Source: Saccharicrinis sp965230625 (GTDB lineage: Bacteria > Bacteroidota > Bacteroidia > Bacteroidales > Marinilabiliaceae). From it: a DNA stretch of 64,000 bases. A model generated the notes under the pieces. That model was given only the letters and a program-made list of their open reading frames with translations. It ran no database searches and was not told the DNA's origin. Positions 43,428 through 52,607 of this stretch are shown here, piece after piece. Both the position numbers and the translations under genes were made by a program. Every line of letters begins with the position of its first letter. Position 1 is the first letter of the stretch. The stretch covers positions 3,968,001 through 4,032,000 of the forward strand of contig CBDDLL010000001.1 in NCBI GenBank assembly GCA_965230625.1, read 5' to 3'.

Positions 43428-43735
43428 AGGTCTGTATATTTAATGAGCCAAAAGTAAGAAAGTTTTTAATCATTATGGTAATTAAAACCAATAGTCATAA
43501 GTCATTAATTAAATATTTTTAATACGTGATTGTTTAATAGTGGTTTAAGATGTAATAAATTATATACATAATAAATGGAATGTATTTACTAATAACTGTA
43601 AACATCAACTTTTATTCTAAAACTAAATTTATTACTACATTTATCGCAGCTATAATTGATAATTTAGCATTATAAATTTCAAAAAGGTAATTGCTATAAT
43701 ATTTGATTAAATTATTGAATATAAAAATCAACATA
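43428..43735. other. Divergent intergenic region, nothing distinct
   Basis: About 300 very AT-rich bases between divergent genes. No clear -7 box, hairpin or palindrome stands out. Confidence 0.4.
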
Positions 43736-44884
43736 ATGAATAAAATTCAGATAATAATAGTATTGCATGTTTTACTTATATGTGTAAGTGTTAATGCTCA
43801 AAATTTTACGGTAAATGGATCTGTTATTAATGCGGAAACCGGAACAGCCGTTGAGTTTGCTAATATTGGCGTTGAAGGAACTTATTTGGGAACTGCATCT
43901 GATATAAACGGGGATTTTGAATTACAACTGTCACATGCGCTTTTTGAGAAACAAGTAAGTGTTTCTGCTGTTGGTTTTAAATCAAAAACATATAAAGTAA
44001 GTGATTGGCATGAAAAGGAAACATTAATAATACAGCTTACACCTGTTAATTATGGAATATCAGAAGTTCATGTTGCAGCAAAGTCAAAGGTGGGATATGG
44101 AATAATTCGAGCGGCTTCAAATTTAATTGTTGATAATTATCTATCAGAATCTTATAGTTATAAATGCTATGTTAGAACAAAAAAAACTAACAAAGAAAAA
44201 ACCACTCAGGATGAAACTTTATTTTTAATGAACGATAGCAAAGGATATGGTAAAAGATCTTTTACAGAGGCTTATCAATCTAGAAATTATGTAATAAAGG
44301 AAAGTAATCCTGAAAAAGAAGTGGAAAGTTTAAAAGAGGGGTTAACATTTTTCGACCAGTTAATCAATCAGGATATTGTTAGAAATCCAGGTAACATCTT
44401 ATCTGTAGAGTCTATTAATGAATTTGATGTTGAAATAGTAGGTGAGGATGTAATTAATGGTGATTCCGCTTGGGTAATATCTTATAAGTGTAAAAATCCT
44501 ACTATCAATAATTCAAGTGATCCTCAGTTATCTTCTTATAAAGGGAAAATATGGATTTCTTATGATAACAATGTTATTTTAAAAAATAGCATAGAAGCAA
44601 TTAAAAAGAATGGTGTATTTAAACATGGAGATAGTTTTTATAATCCTCATGAAAATGAAGAGGAAGCTAGCTATATTGTAGAGACCAACTATAAGAAACA
44701 TAAAGAAACACATGTTTTAAGTTCAATAAATTATGTTTTAAAAGATTCAAAAGGTAAGGAAACATCGGTTTATTTAAATGTAGTAGAAGTAACACCAATG
44801 CAGGATTCTATTAAATCAAGACAATATTTTAATGGTACTGCCAGAAATGAGAGTTTTTGGGATAGTTTTAAGCGTCCGGATTGA
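43736..44884 (+). CDS. Secreted protein with carboxypeptidase-regulatory-like N-terminal domain
   Basis: 382 residues from ATG 43736, chosen because it begins the signal peptide (MNKIQIIIVLHVLLICVSVNAQ). An N-terminal CarboxypepD_reg-like beta-sandwich (about 24-105) reads VNGSVINAETGTAVEFANIGVEGTYLGTASDINGDFEL. It is the same fold as at the start of TonB receptors but without plug or barrel. The rest is a beta-rich domain of unknown function (NGDSAWVISYKC, KGKIWISYDNNVILKNSIEAIK), which resembles outer-membrane lipoprotein-sorting-like folds. I know similar proteins only as hypothetical or DUF-type in Bacteroidota. It is probably periplasmic. Confidence 0.75.
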   Translation: MNKIQIIIVLHVLLICVSVNAQNFTVNGSVINAETGTAVEFANIGVEGTYLGTASDINGDFELQLSHALFEKQVSVSAVGFKSKTYKVSDWHEKETLIIQLTPVNYGISEVHVAAKSKVGYGIIRAASNLIVDNYLSESYSYKCYVRTKKTNKEKTTQDETLFLMNDSKGYGKRSFTEAYQSRNYVIKESNPEKEVESLKEGLTFFDQLINQDIVRNPGNILSVESINEFDVEIVGEDVINGDSAWVISYKCKNPTINNSSDPQLSSYKGKIWISYDNNVILKNSIEAIKKNGVFKHGDSFYNPHENEEEASYIVETNYKKHKETHVLSSINYVLKDSKGKETSVYLNVVEVTPMQDSIKSRQYFNGTARNESFWDSFKRPD

Positions 44885-44982
44885 TAAAATGCTTTTATAA
44901 AAATAATACCGTTTAAGTTTATTGGAAAATCTGAAATTAATTTACTAAATTATACTCAGGGAACAATCTAAATAAAACGGTT

Positions 44983-46098
44983 ATGTCTGATCAAATAATT
45001 ACTCTGGCAACACTTTCTTTTGAAAAAGCTCAAGTTGTAAAAACAATTCTTGAAAATGAAGGTGTTGAATGTTTTTTAGAACACTTAAATCTTATTCAAG
45101 GTGCAGTATCATCTGGTGTTAAAATTAACATAAAAGAAAAAGACTTTGAGCAAGCAATTATGATTTACGATTCTATTAGAGAGTCGGATTATAGAAGTGC
45201 ATATCAAAGTGATATAAAAGAAGGTGATATACGTATTTTAGTTCCAGTTGATTATTCCGAATATTCTCAAAAGGCGGTTGATGTAGCTTTTGATTGGATA
45301 TCAAAAACAAAAGGAGAGTTAACTTTATTTAATGCCTATTATTCACCAATGAATACAGGTCTTCCGTTTAGTGATTCTTTTGTTTATGATGTAAACTCAA
45401 ACGAAGTTAGTTACGAACTTAAAGAAGAAAGTGAAAAGAAACTGAATCTAATTAAATCAGATCTAGAAAAAAGGATAATTGAAGAAAAAATCCCAGACGT
45501 AACTGTAAAAATTGAATTAAGGAGAGGGATTGCAGAACACGAAATACTATCATTTAGTGAAACTTATAAACCATCTTTAATCATAATGGGCACAAGGGGT
45601 GCAGACAAAAAGGTTGTGGACCTAATTGGTAGTGTAACTGCTGAAATAATAGAAATGGCTAAAGTTCCTGTTTTGGCTATACCTGAAAGTTTTAATTATA
45701 CAGGGATTGATAACATTAAAGATATTGGTTATCTATCAGTGTTTGGAGAAACTGATTATTTAGCCATTGAAAAGCTTTCAACATTTTTAGGTTCATTAGA
45801 TGTAAAAATTACTTGTGCACATATTTCTACAAAAGAAGAGCAAAATAAGGATAAAATTAAATTGGACGGATTAATTGAGCATTTCAGACTTAATAAAGTC
45901 AAAGTTCCTTTAGATTTTAAATTAATAGAGAATGAAGATTTCTGGGTTGGCATTGAGAGTTTTGTTCAGGGAGATAATATTAACATACTCTCTTTTACAA
46001 CATTTAAACGAAATTTAATATCTAGATTATTAAATCCTTCGGTTGCAAAAAAAATGTTATTTCATTCTACTACTCCCTTGTTGGTTTTTCATGCTTAA
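44983..46098 (+). CDS. DUF2007-like domain fused to tandem universal stress protein domains
   Basis: A 371-residue cytoplasmic protein. Residues 1-66 (ITLATLSFEKAQVVKTILENEGVECFLEH) match the DUF2007 putative signal-transducing domain. A complete UspA domain follows (about 82-223, with IRILVPVDYSEYSQKAVDVAFDW and the nucleotide-loop-like IIMGTRGADKKVVDLIGSVTAEIIEMAKVPVLAIP). The third part (about 232-371) is a divergent second Usp domain that has lost the GxxG-S/T loop (ILSFTTFKRNLISRLLNPSVAKKML). Usp proteins respond to starvation and stress, and the first domain probably binds ATP. The fusion with DUF2007 suggests a sensing or regulatory input. Confidence 0.87.
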   Translation: MSDQIITLATLSFEKAQVVKTILENEGVECFLEHLNLIQGAVSSGVKINIKEKDFEQAIMIYDSIRESDYRSAYQSDIKEGDIRILVPVDYSEYSQKAVDVAFDWISKTKGELTLFNAYYSPMNTGLPFSDSFVYDVNSNEVSYELKEESEKKLNLIKSDLEKRIIEEKIPDVTVKIELRRGIAEHEILSFSETYKPSLIIMGTRGADKKVVDLIGSVTAEIIEMAKVPVLAIPESFNYTGIDNIKDIGYLSVFGETDYLAIEKLSTFLGSLDVKITCAHISTKEEQNKDKIKLDGLIEHFRLNKVKVPLDFKLIENEDFWVGIESFVQGDNINILSFTTFKRNLISRLLNPSVAKKMLFHSTTPLLVFHA

Positions 46099-46137
46099 AT
46101 ATTTAATTTTAAGCCTTAACAGTAACTGGCTACCTCC

Positions 46138-47025
46138 ATGGGGAAAAAAATATTTATTACTCTTCTCATTTGTGAGCTTGTGATTTGTGCGCTTAAATCT
46201 CAGGATGTATATCCCATAAGAGGAACTGTGTATATTAGAGATGGAAAAGCAACAAGAATAAACCTTATTATTTATTCTAATAATAAGGAAAAAAAGATAC
46301 CTGTTGATATTGATGGTAATTTTGTAACATATTTACCTTGGGGAGGTGACTATGAATTTTATTTCTCAAAGCCTGGTTATGTTAGTAAACGAATTAAGTT
46401 TTCAACTGTAATACCTAATGAAATTGCTAAAAGCAATATTTATCCTTATGATTTGCAAGTTGAATTATTTCCAATGTTTCCCAATGCAGATACTACTTTC
46501 TTTAAAAATCCTGTTGCTAAAATAAGTTACTCTGATACATATGGTGATTTTGATTATGATTTAAACTATCAGTTGTTTGTACGTGATAAAATAAATACGT
46601 TAAAAAGTCAATATAATTCCTGGCTTTCCAAAAGTCGGAATAGTTTAAATGAAAATAAAAGGGAAGAAGCGAAAAAGCAGGAGATGACAGTGCTTCAATA
46701 TCAGAAAGCTGTTGAAATTTCTAAAAAGAAAATAAATACAACGCCTGAAACGATAAAACGAAAGCCAATAAGTAAGCCTTTAAAAAATAATGATCCTTTT
46801 GGGCTTCCTCCATTGAGAGAAAAATATCCTAATGGTAAATCCATTGAAATTCATGAATTAAAGGGTAAAGTTATTACACGCGTTATAATGAAAAATGGTC
46901 GTTATCAAAAAGTATTTTATCGTGTGAAGCATAATTGGGGTGGGCTTTTTTACTTTGTAAAAGAGTCACCTACTTACTACAGGAGTATTTCCAAATATAA
47001 TTTTGATAAATCAACTAAAATTTAA
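46138..47025 (+). CDS. Secreted protein of unknown function
   Basis: A 295-residue protein with a signal peptide (MGKKIFITLLICELVICALKS). An N-terminal beta-sandwich (about 24-105, YPIRGTVYIRDGKATRINLIIYSNNKEKK) resembles a carboxypeptidase-regulatory-like fold. A charged helical linker (about 160-205) and a short C-terminal beta domain (IEIHELKGKVITRVIMKNGRYQKVFYRVKHNWGG) complete it. I recall similar proteins in Bacteroidota but no function. It lies 39 bp after the Usp fusion and could share its transcript. Confidence 0.7.
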   Translation: MGKKIFITLLICELVICALKSQDVYPIRGTVYIRDGKATRINLIIYSNNKEKKIPVDIDGNFVTYLPWGGDYEFYFSKPGYVSKRIKFSTVIPNEIAKSNIYPYDLQVELFPMFPNADTTFFKNPVAKISYSDTYGDFDYDLNYQLFVRDKINTLKSQYNSWLSKSRNSLNENKREEAKKQEMTVLQYQKAVEISKKKINTTPETIKRKPISKPLKNNDPFGLPPLREKYPNGKSIEIHELKGKVITRVIMKNGRYQKVFYRVKHNWGGLFYFVKESPTYYRSISKYNFDKSTKI

Positions 47026-47091
47026 CAAATGGAGTTTATGATAAGAATATGTTAGTTTTTCTTTAAAACATGTCTAAAATCATATTTATTT

Positions 47092-47121
47092 TTTGCGGAT
47101 TAAAATAAAACCTTACATTTG
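47092..47121 (+). promoter_or_regulatory. Promoter of the threonine operon
   Basis: TTTG at 47092-47095 (-33) and TACATTTG at 47114-47121 (exact TANNTTTG -7 match) are separated by 18 bp. The expected start is near 47128, about 30 nt before the leader peptide ATG. Confidence 0.6.
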
Positions 47122-47156
47122 TAATGAAACTTATAAGAAAATTCGATTAGCAGCTT

Positions 47157-47225
47157 ATGGTTTATAACTTATTCCATACAATTATTACAACCACCACCAC
47201 CACCATCACCCCTTTGGGGGTTTAG
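47157..47225 (+). CDS. Threonine-rich leader peptide of the thr attenuator
   Basis: A 22-codon open frame from ATG 47157 to TAG 47223 lies upstream of thrA. It encodes MVYNLFHT, then two Ile, a run of six Thr codons (one ACA and five ACC), Ile, Thr and PLGV. With eight Thr and three Ile it has the composition of the E. coli thr leader, which couples ribosome stalling at Thr/Ile codons to transcription of the operon. It is too short for standard gene callers. Its position after a good promoter and before attenuator-like hairpins supports the call. Confidence 0.8.
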   Translation: MVYNLFHTIITTTTTTITPLGV

Positions 47226-47256
47226 CTGTTATTTTCCTACCGTCAGGTAGTTTATT
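47208..47256 (+). terminator. Attenuator-like hairpins downstream of the thr leader peptide
   Basis: CCCC (47209-47212) can pair with GGGG across TTT at the end of the leader frame. A second hairpin CTACC/GGTAG (47237-47250, loop GTCA) is followed by TTTATT. TTGGTT at 47255-47260 is complementary to AACCA at the start of the Thr-codon run and could form an alternative structure. The exact terminator/antiterminator pairing is inferred. Confidence 0.5.
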
Positions 47257-47422
47257 GGTTAAATAAACATAGACCTGAATTTATTCTAAAAAATCTAAGA
47301 AAAAAATTTTGTACTAAAATTTCATGTTTAGTATAAATTAGAATCAACTCTTGGATAATTTAAAAATCTAAAGATATATTTTATCAAATTATTAATAATC
47401 TGAATAAGAAGAATTAATAGAA

Positions 47423-49855
47423 ATGAAAGTTTTAAAATTTGGAGGAACTTCTGTAGGTTCAACAGATAGCATATTACAGGTAAAAAAAATAATAGAATCA
47501 CAAAACGAGCAAGTTATAATAGTTGCATCGGCTGTTGGAGGAGTAACTGATCAACTTATAAAAGCATCTAATTTAGCCAAAGAAGGTAACCATGAGTGTT
47601 TTGATGAATTTAGTGAGGTAAAAGAAAAACATTACAAAATAATAAGTGAGTTATTTCCTTTAGATAAAGCACAAACAATTAAATTCAAGGTAGATCAGCT
47701 ATTTGAGGAGTTAAGCACTATTATAAAAGGTGTTTATATGCTAAGAGAAATAACGGTAAAAAGTCTTGCCATTATTTCAAGTTTTGGCGAGCGATTATCT
47801 TCATACATAATATCGGAGTTTATTGAGGGTGCAAAATTAATTGAATCGCAGAAATATATAATTACGGATAAAGTTTTTGGACGAGACTCTGTTGATTTCG
47901 ATTCCACAGAATTAAAATTAAAAGAAATAGAATCGGAATTAGCTGAAATATCTGTATTTCCAGGTTATATTGCGTCTAATAAAAATAACGAAATAACTAC
48001 TTTAGGAAGAGGAGGATCTGATTATACAGCAGCAATTTTAGCTGCAACATTTAATGCATCAATTCTTGAAATATGGACTGATGTGAATGGATTTATGACT
48101 GCAGATCCAAGAATAATAAGTAGAGCATACTGCATTGATAACTTAAGTTATTCCGAAGCAATGGAGCTTTCGCATTTTGGTGCAAAGGTTATTTTTCCTC
48201 CTACAATTTTACCTGTATATAAGAAGAATATACCTATTTTAATAAAAAACACCTTTAATCCTGAGGCTAAAGGAACACTTATAAGCGATCAAAAAGAACC
48301 AATTCAAGGAAAGAAAATAAAAGGAATTTCATCTATTAAAAATATTTCACTCCTTACTGTTCAGGGATTGGGTATGATTGGTGTAACAGGAATAGCCATG
48401 CGTTTATTTAAATCTATGGCTAAAAAGAATATTAATGTTATACTAATTTCTCAGGCATCATCAGAAAATTCTATTAGTGTTGTAATTGATACTTCAGTTG
48501 CAGATAAAGCGGTTGATTTGGTAAAAGAAGAATTTTCTGCTGAAATTGCTTTAAATCAAATTAATAATGTGTCTGTTGAAAAAGACATGGCCATTATTGC
48601 AATTGTTGGAGAGAATATGAAGCATACTACCGGTATTTCAGGAAAACTTTTCGATAGTATGGGTAAAAATGGAATTAACATCTATGCAATTGCGCAAGGA
48701 GCTTCGGAATTAAACATTTCGTTTGTTGTTAAAGAAAAGGATTTAAAGAAGGGATTAAATACAGCACATGAAGCCTTTTTCTTATCTCAATTCTCTGTAG
48801 TTAATATGTTTTTGGTAGGAACAGGAACTGTAGGTAAAATGCTGATAGAAAAAATTAATTCTCAAACCGAAAAACTGTTTGAAGAAAACAAACTAAAAAT
48901 AAGAATTGCAGGAATAACTAATAGCCGTAAGATGCTTTTAAATTCGCAGGGGCTTGAAAGTAAAACTATTTTGAGTGATTTGAATGAGGATGGAGAACAG
49001 GCTAATCTCGAAGTTTTTAAAAATAAAATAGTAGAGTATAACCTTGCTAATAGTGTAATGGTAGATTGTACTGCAAATGAATCAATTGCGTCTATATATC
49101 AAAGTGTTTTGGATTCAAATGTTTCTGTAGTTACAGCAAATAAAATAGCAAGTTCTTCGGAATATGGGTTATATCAGAAGTTAAAATCTACAGCCTTAAA
49201 CAAAGGGGTTAAATTTCTATTTGAAACCAATGTTGGTGCTGGATTGCCTATAATTGCCCCGCTAAATGATTTAGTGATGAGCGGTGATAAAATTTTAAAA
49301 CTTGAAGCTGTTTTATCTGGTACTTTAAATTATATTGTAAATACAGTATCCGAAGAAAAACCTTTGTCAGAAGTTATTCAGGAAGCCAAGGAAAAAGGAT
49401 TTAGTGAACCTGATCCTAGAATTGATTTAAGTGGTACAGATGTGGTACGTAAAATTTTAATTTTGGCAAGAGAATCTGGTTATTCTTTGGAACAGAGTGA
49501 TATATCAGTTACACCTTTCGTGCCCGAAGAATATTTAGACAGCGAATCTTTAGAACAATTTATGGATAATATTAAGGAATATGATGCTGTTTTCGAAGAA
49601 AAAAGAAGAGAATTAGATTCGAAGGGAAAAAAATTAAGATATGGGGCTAAATTAGAAGACAGTAAAGCTACTGTAGGTTTTATCGAAATTGATAACAAAC
49701 ATCCATTTTTTGAATTAGAAGGTAGCAACAATATTATTTTAATTAATTCAGAGCATTATAAAGAACATCCAATGCAAATAAAAGGTTACGGAGCAGGGGC
49801 AGAGGTTACCGCAGCTGGAGTATTTGCAGATGTTATAAAAGTTGCGAATAAATAG
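47423..49855 (+). CDS. thrA: Bifunctional aspartate kinase/homoserine dehydrogenase I
   Basis: An 810-residue cytoplasmic enzyme catalysing the first and third steps from aspartate to homoserine. The aspartokinase domain (about 1-290) starts MKVLKFGGTSVGS and has GRGGSDYTAAILAA. Two ACT-type regulatory segments (about 310-455, LLTVQGLGMIGVTGIAMRLF and MAIIAIVGENMKHTTGISGKL) usually confer threonine feedback. The homoserine dehydrogenase domain (about 462-810) has FLVGTGTVGKMLIEKI, SVVTANKIASSS and GFSEPDPRIDLSGTDVVRKILIL. Length and order match ThrA of enterobacteria. It is the first structural gene after a Thr leader peptide. Confidence 0.97.
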   Translation: MKVLKFGGTSVGSTDSILQVKKIIESQNEQVIIVASAVGGVTDQLIKASNLAKEGNHECFDEFSEVKEKHYKIISELFPLDKAQTIKFKVDQLFEELSTIIKGVYMLREITVKSLAIISSFGERLSSYIISEFIEGAKLIESQKYIITDKVFGRDSVDFDSTELKLKEIESELAEISVFPGYIASNKNNEITTLGRGGSDYTAAILAATFNASILEIWTDVNGFMTADPRIISRAYCIDNLSYSEAMELSHFGAKVIFPPTILPVYKKNIPILIKNTFNPEAKGTLISDQKEPIQGKKIKGISSIKNISLLTVQGLGMIGVTGIAMRLFKSMAKKNINVILISQASSENSISVVIDTSVADKAVDLVKEEFSAEIALNQINNVSVEKDMAIIAIVGENMKHTTGISGKLFDSMGKNGINIYAIAQGASELNISFVVKEKDLKKGLNTAHEAFFLSQFSVVNMFLVGTGTVGKMLIEKINSQTEKLFEENKLKIRIAGITNSRKMLLNSQGLESKTILSDLNEDGEQANLEVFKNKIVEYNLANSVMVDCTANESIASIYQSVLDSNVSVVTANKIASSSEYGLYQKLKSTALNKGVKFLFETNVGAGLPIIAPLNDLVMSGDKILKLEAVLSGTLNYIVNTVSEEKPLSEVIQEAKEKGFSEPDPRIDLSGTDVVRKILILARESGYSLEQSDISVTPFVPEEYLDSESLEQFMDNIKEYDAVFEEKRRELDSKGKKLRYGAKLEDSKATVGFIEIDNKHPFFELEGSNNIILINSEHYKEHPMQIKGYGAGAEVTAAGVFADVIKVANK

Positions 49856-49962
49856 TATTGCGAATAAGTGTGTTTTTTAATAGAAATGTTCTGTTCGTAT
49901 TTTCGATTATTTTATTTGAATGAAAAATTGAAGTTTTATTATCTGATTTAAAAGAAATTAAC

Positions 49963-51168
49963 ATGAAGTATTTAGTAATATTAGCAGATGGGGCATCAGA
50001 TGAGCCTCTAGAAGAACTAGGAGGAAAAACTCCACTTATGGCAGCAAAAACTCCTTATATTGATAAATTGTGCGAACAAGGAGTATCAGGATTATTGGAT
50101 ACTGTACCACCATCTTTACATCCGGGAAGTGAAGTTGCAAATATGATGGTTATGGGTTATGATGCAGATAAATACTATAGAGGGAGAGGTGTTCTAGAAG
50201 CAGCTTCGATGGGAATTAAAACATCTTTATCTGACTTGGTATTTAGGTGCAACCTTATTTCATTAGAAGATGGAAAAATATTAAACCATTCTGCAGGTCA
50301 TATTTCAACCGAAGAAGCAAAAGAAATTATGATTTTTTTGCAGGAAAAATTAGGTTCTGATAAAGTAAGTTTTTATCCAGGTGTGAGTTATAGACATGTG
50401 ATGATATTAAACGGCGGGAGCGATAAAATAAATTGCATTCCTCCTCATGATGTTCCAGGTACTGCATTTAAAGAAGTATTGCCAACAGCTAAGGAAAAAG
50501 AAGCCCAAGATACTGTTGATATAGTTGAAGAACTAATGCTTAAATCCATTGAGTTATTAAAAGATCATCCTGTTAATATTAAACGTAGAGAAGCAGGAAA
50601 ACCAACTGCGGATATGATTTGGCCTTGGTCTGCAGGTAATACACCCAATATGCCTACTTTAAAAGAATTATATGGAGTCGAATCGGGAGTTGTTATCTCT
50701 GCTGTAGATTTAATTTATGGATTGGGAGCTTATGCTGGATTGAAAGCGGTTCATGTTCCTGGATCTACTGGATTATATGATACAAATTATGAAGGTAAAG
50801 CAGAGGCTGCAATTAAGGCATTAAAGGATAATCAGTATGTTTTTTTACATATAGAAGCAAGTGATGAAGCTGGGCATGAAGGTGATTATGAATTAAAAAC
50901 TAAAACCATTGAGTATCTGGATCAACGAGTTGTAAAATATGTTATTGATGAAGTTGAGAAAATGGATGAACCAGTTACTATAGCACTATTGCCTGATCAC
51001 CCAACTCCATGTGCTTTAAGAACACATACAAGAGATGCTGTTCCATTTTTTATTGTTAAACCAGGGCAATCACCAGATAATGTTAAACAATACAATGAAG
51101 ATGCAGTAAAATCAGGTGCTTATGGAAAAATATATGGTCCTGAGTTTATGAAAGAGTTATTAAAGTAA
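49963..51168 (+). CDS. ApgM-like phosphoglycerate mutase family protein, proposed homoserine kinase
   Basis: A 401-residue member of the alkaline-phosphatase superfamily related to archaeal cofactor-independent phosphoglycerate mutase. Metal motifs are LADGASDEPLEELGGKTPL at the N terminus, the catalytic-Ser region HPGSEVANMMVMGYD, IEASDEAGHEGD and LLPDHPTPCALRTHTRDAVPF. It lies between thrA and thrC, where homoserine kinase would be expected. No ThrB-like GHMP kinase is seen in the window. A family of this type has been proposed as the homoserine kinase in Bacteroidota, with published genetic support in Bacteroides thetaiotaomicron as I recall. General annotation as a glycolytic mutase is therefore likely misleading here. 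Confidence 0.9.
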   Translation: MKYLVILADGASDEPLEELGGKTPLMAAKTPYIDKLCEQGVSGLLDTVPPSLHPGSEVANMMVMGYDADKYYRGRGVLEAASMGIKTSLSDLVFRCNLISLEDGKILNHSAGHISTEEAKEIMIFLQEKLGSDKVSFYPGVSYRHVMILNGGSDKINCIPPHDVPGTAFKEVLPTAKEKEAQDTVDIVEELMLKSIELLKDHPVNIKRREAGKPTADMIWPWSAGNTPNMPTLKELYGVESGVVISAVDLIYGLGAYAGLKAVHVPGSTGLYDTNYEGKAEAAIKALKDNQYVFLHIEASDEAGHEGDYELKTKTIEYLDQRVVKYVIDEVEKMDEPVTIALLPDHPTPCALRTHTRDAVPFFIVKPGQSPDNVKQYNEDAVKSGAYGKIYGPEFMKELLK

Positions 51169-51187
51169 TTTTACAAACAATGTTGAT

Positions 51188-52483
51188 ATGCAATTTTATA
51201 GCACAAATTCACCTAATATAAAAGTAAACCTTAAAGAAGCTGTTTTAAGAGGACTTGCAGAAGATAAGGGATTGTATATGCCCGAGTTTATACCTGAAAT
51301 TGATAAATCTTTTTTTGAAACTATTCACGAAAGAAAAATACAGGAAATTGGCTTTGAGGTATTAAAACCATTCTTTTGTCCGGATATACCAGAAGATAAA
51401 TTTAAGACCATAGTTGACGATGCTTTAAATTTTGATATACCTGCTGTTAGTGTTAGTGAGAATATATACTCTTTAGAGTTATTTCATGGTCCTACCTTGG
51501 CGTTTAAAGATGTGGGGGCTCGTTTTATGGCTCGTATATTATCTCACTTTGTAGAGAATCAGGATAGGGAGATTAATATATTAGTGGCTACTTCGGGTGA
51601 TACAGGTAGTGCTGTTGCAAATGGTTTTTACAAAGTTCCAGGTATAAATGTATTTGTTCTATATCCTAAAGGATTGGTTAGTGATGTACAGGAAAAACAG
51701 TTTACAACCTTAGGTGAAAACATAACATCAATTGAGGTTGATGGTACGTTTGATGATTGTCAAAGATTGGTTAAAGATGCTTTTTTAGACAAAGAATTAA
51801 ATGAAAAACTGGTATTAACATCAGCTAATTCAATTAACCTGGCAAGATTATTACCTCAGTCTGTTTATTATCATTATGGTTATGCACAATTGCGTAAATC
51901 AGGGATAAAAGATGATGTTGTTTATTGTGTACCAAGTGGTAATTTTGGAAATATTACTGCAGGTTTAATAGCTCAGTTAATGGGGCTTCCTGTTAAAAGA
52001 TTTATTGCAGCTACAAATATTAACGATATTGTACCTCAATATCTAACTACAGGAGAGTATGTGCCTGCTCCCTCAAAAGCTACTATTGCTAATGCAATGG
52101 ATGTTGGTGATCCTAGTAACTTTGTTCGAATAATGGATTTATACAATTCAAAACATGAAGTGGTAAGTTCAAATATAGATGGTGTTTCATATACCGATGA
52201 CGAAATTAGGGAAGGAGTAAAGCGTATTCAAGATAAGTATGGGTATACTCTTGATCCACATGGAGCTACAGGGTATTTAGCACTTGAAAAAAAATTAACT
52301 CAAGGAGAAAAAGGATTATTTCTTGAAACTGCTCACCCGGCAAAATTTCCAGAAGTTGTTGAACCAGTGATTGGAAGGAAGGTTGAAGTACCAGCTAGAC
52401 TACAGGCATTTATGAATGGTATTTCTAAAAATGTTGAGTTAAAAGCAAGTTTAGGTGATTTAAAAGACTTTCTTTTGAGTTAG
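51188..52483 (+). CDS. thrC: Threonine synthase
   Basis: A 431-residue PLP enzyme converting O-phosphohomoserine to threonine. It starts with MQFYSTNSPNIKVNLKEAVLRGLAEDKGLYMPE. The PLP-lysine motif is LELFHGPTLAFKDVGARFM (Lys near residue 109), and the phosphate-binding region is VATSGDTGSAVANGF. Further family blocks are PSGNFGNITAGLIAQLMGLP and TLDPHGATGYLAL. It is of the long enterobacterial/yeast-like type. It starts 19 bp after the proposed homoserine kinase and completes the pathway in one operon. Confidence 0.97.
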   Translation: MQFYSTNSPNIKVNLKEAVLRGLAEDKGLYMPEFIPEIDKSFFETIHERKIQEIGFEVLKPFFCPDIPEDKFKTIVDDALNFDIPAVSVSENIYSLELFHGPTLAFKDVGARFMARILSHFVENQDREINILVATSGDTGSAVANGFYKVPGINVFVLYPKGLVSDVQEKQFTTLGENITSIEVDGTFDDCQRLVKDAFLDKELNEKLVLTSANSINLARLLPQSVYYHYGYAQLRKSGIKDDVVYCVPSGNFGNITAGLIAQLMGLPVKRFIAATNINDIVPQYLTTGEYVPAPSKATIANAMDVGDPSNFVRIMDLYNSKHEVVSSNIDGVSYTDDEIREGVKRIQDKYGYTLDPHGATGYLALEKKLTQGEKGLFLETAHPAKFPEVVEPVIGRKVEVPARLQAFMNGISKNVELKASLGDLKDFLLS

Positions 52484-52607
52484 GCATAGTTCTTGAAAGA
52501 TTTAATTGAAAAAATTCACATTTGTTAATATTTTTTCAAAAAAAAGTTATTTTTACGCTTCAAAGAGCAGTAATTAACTAACATAAAAAATAAAAAAGAA
52601 GAGAATT

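Noticed and set aside
47187..47210. CCACCA repeat as a microsatellite or repeat element
   Set aside because: It is the Thr-codon run of a leader peptide before thrA, which explains the repeat fully.
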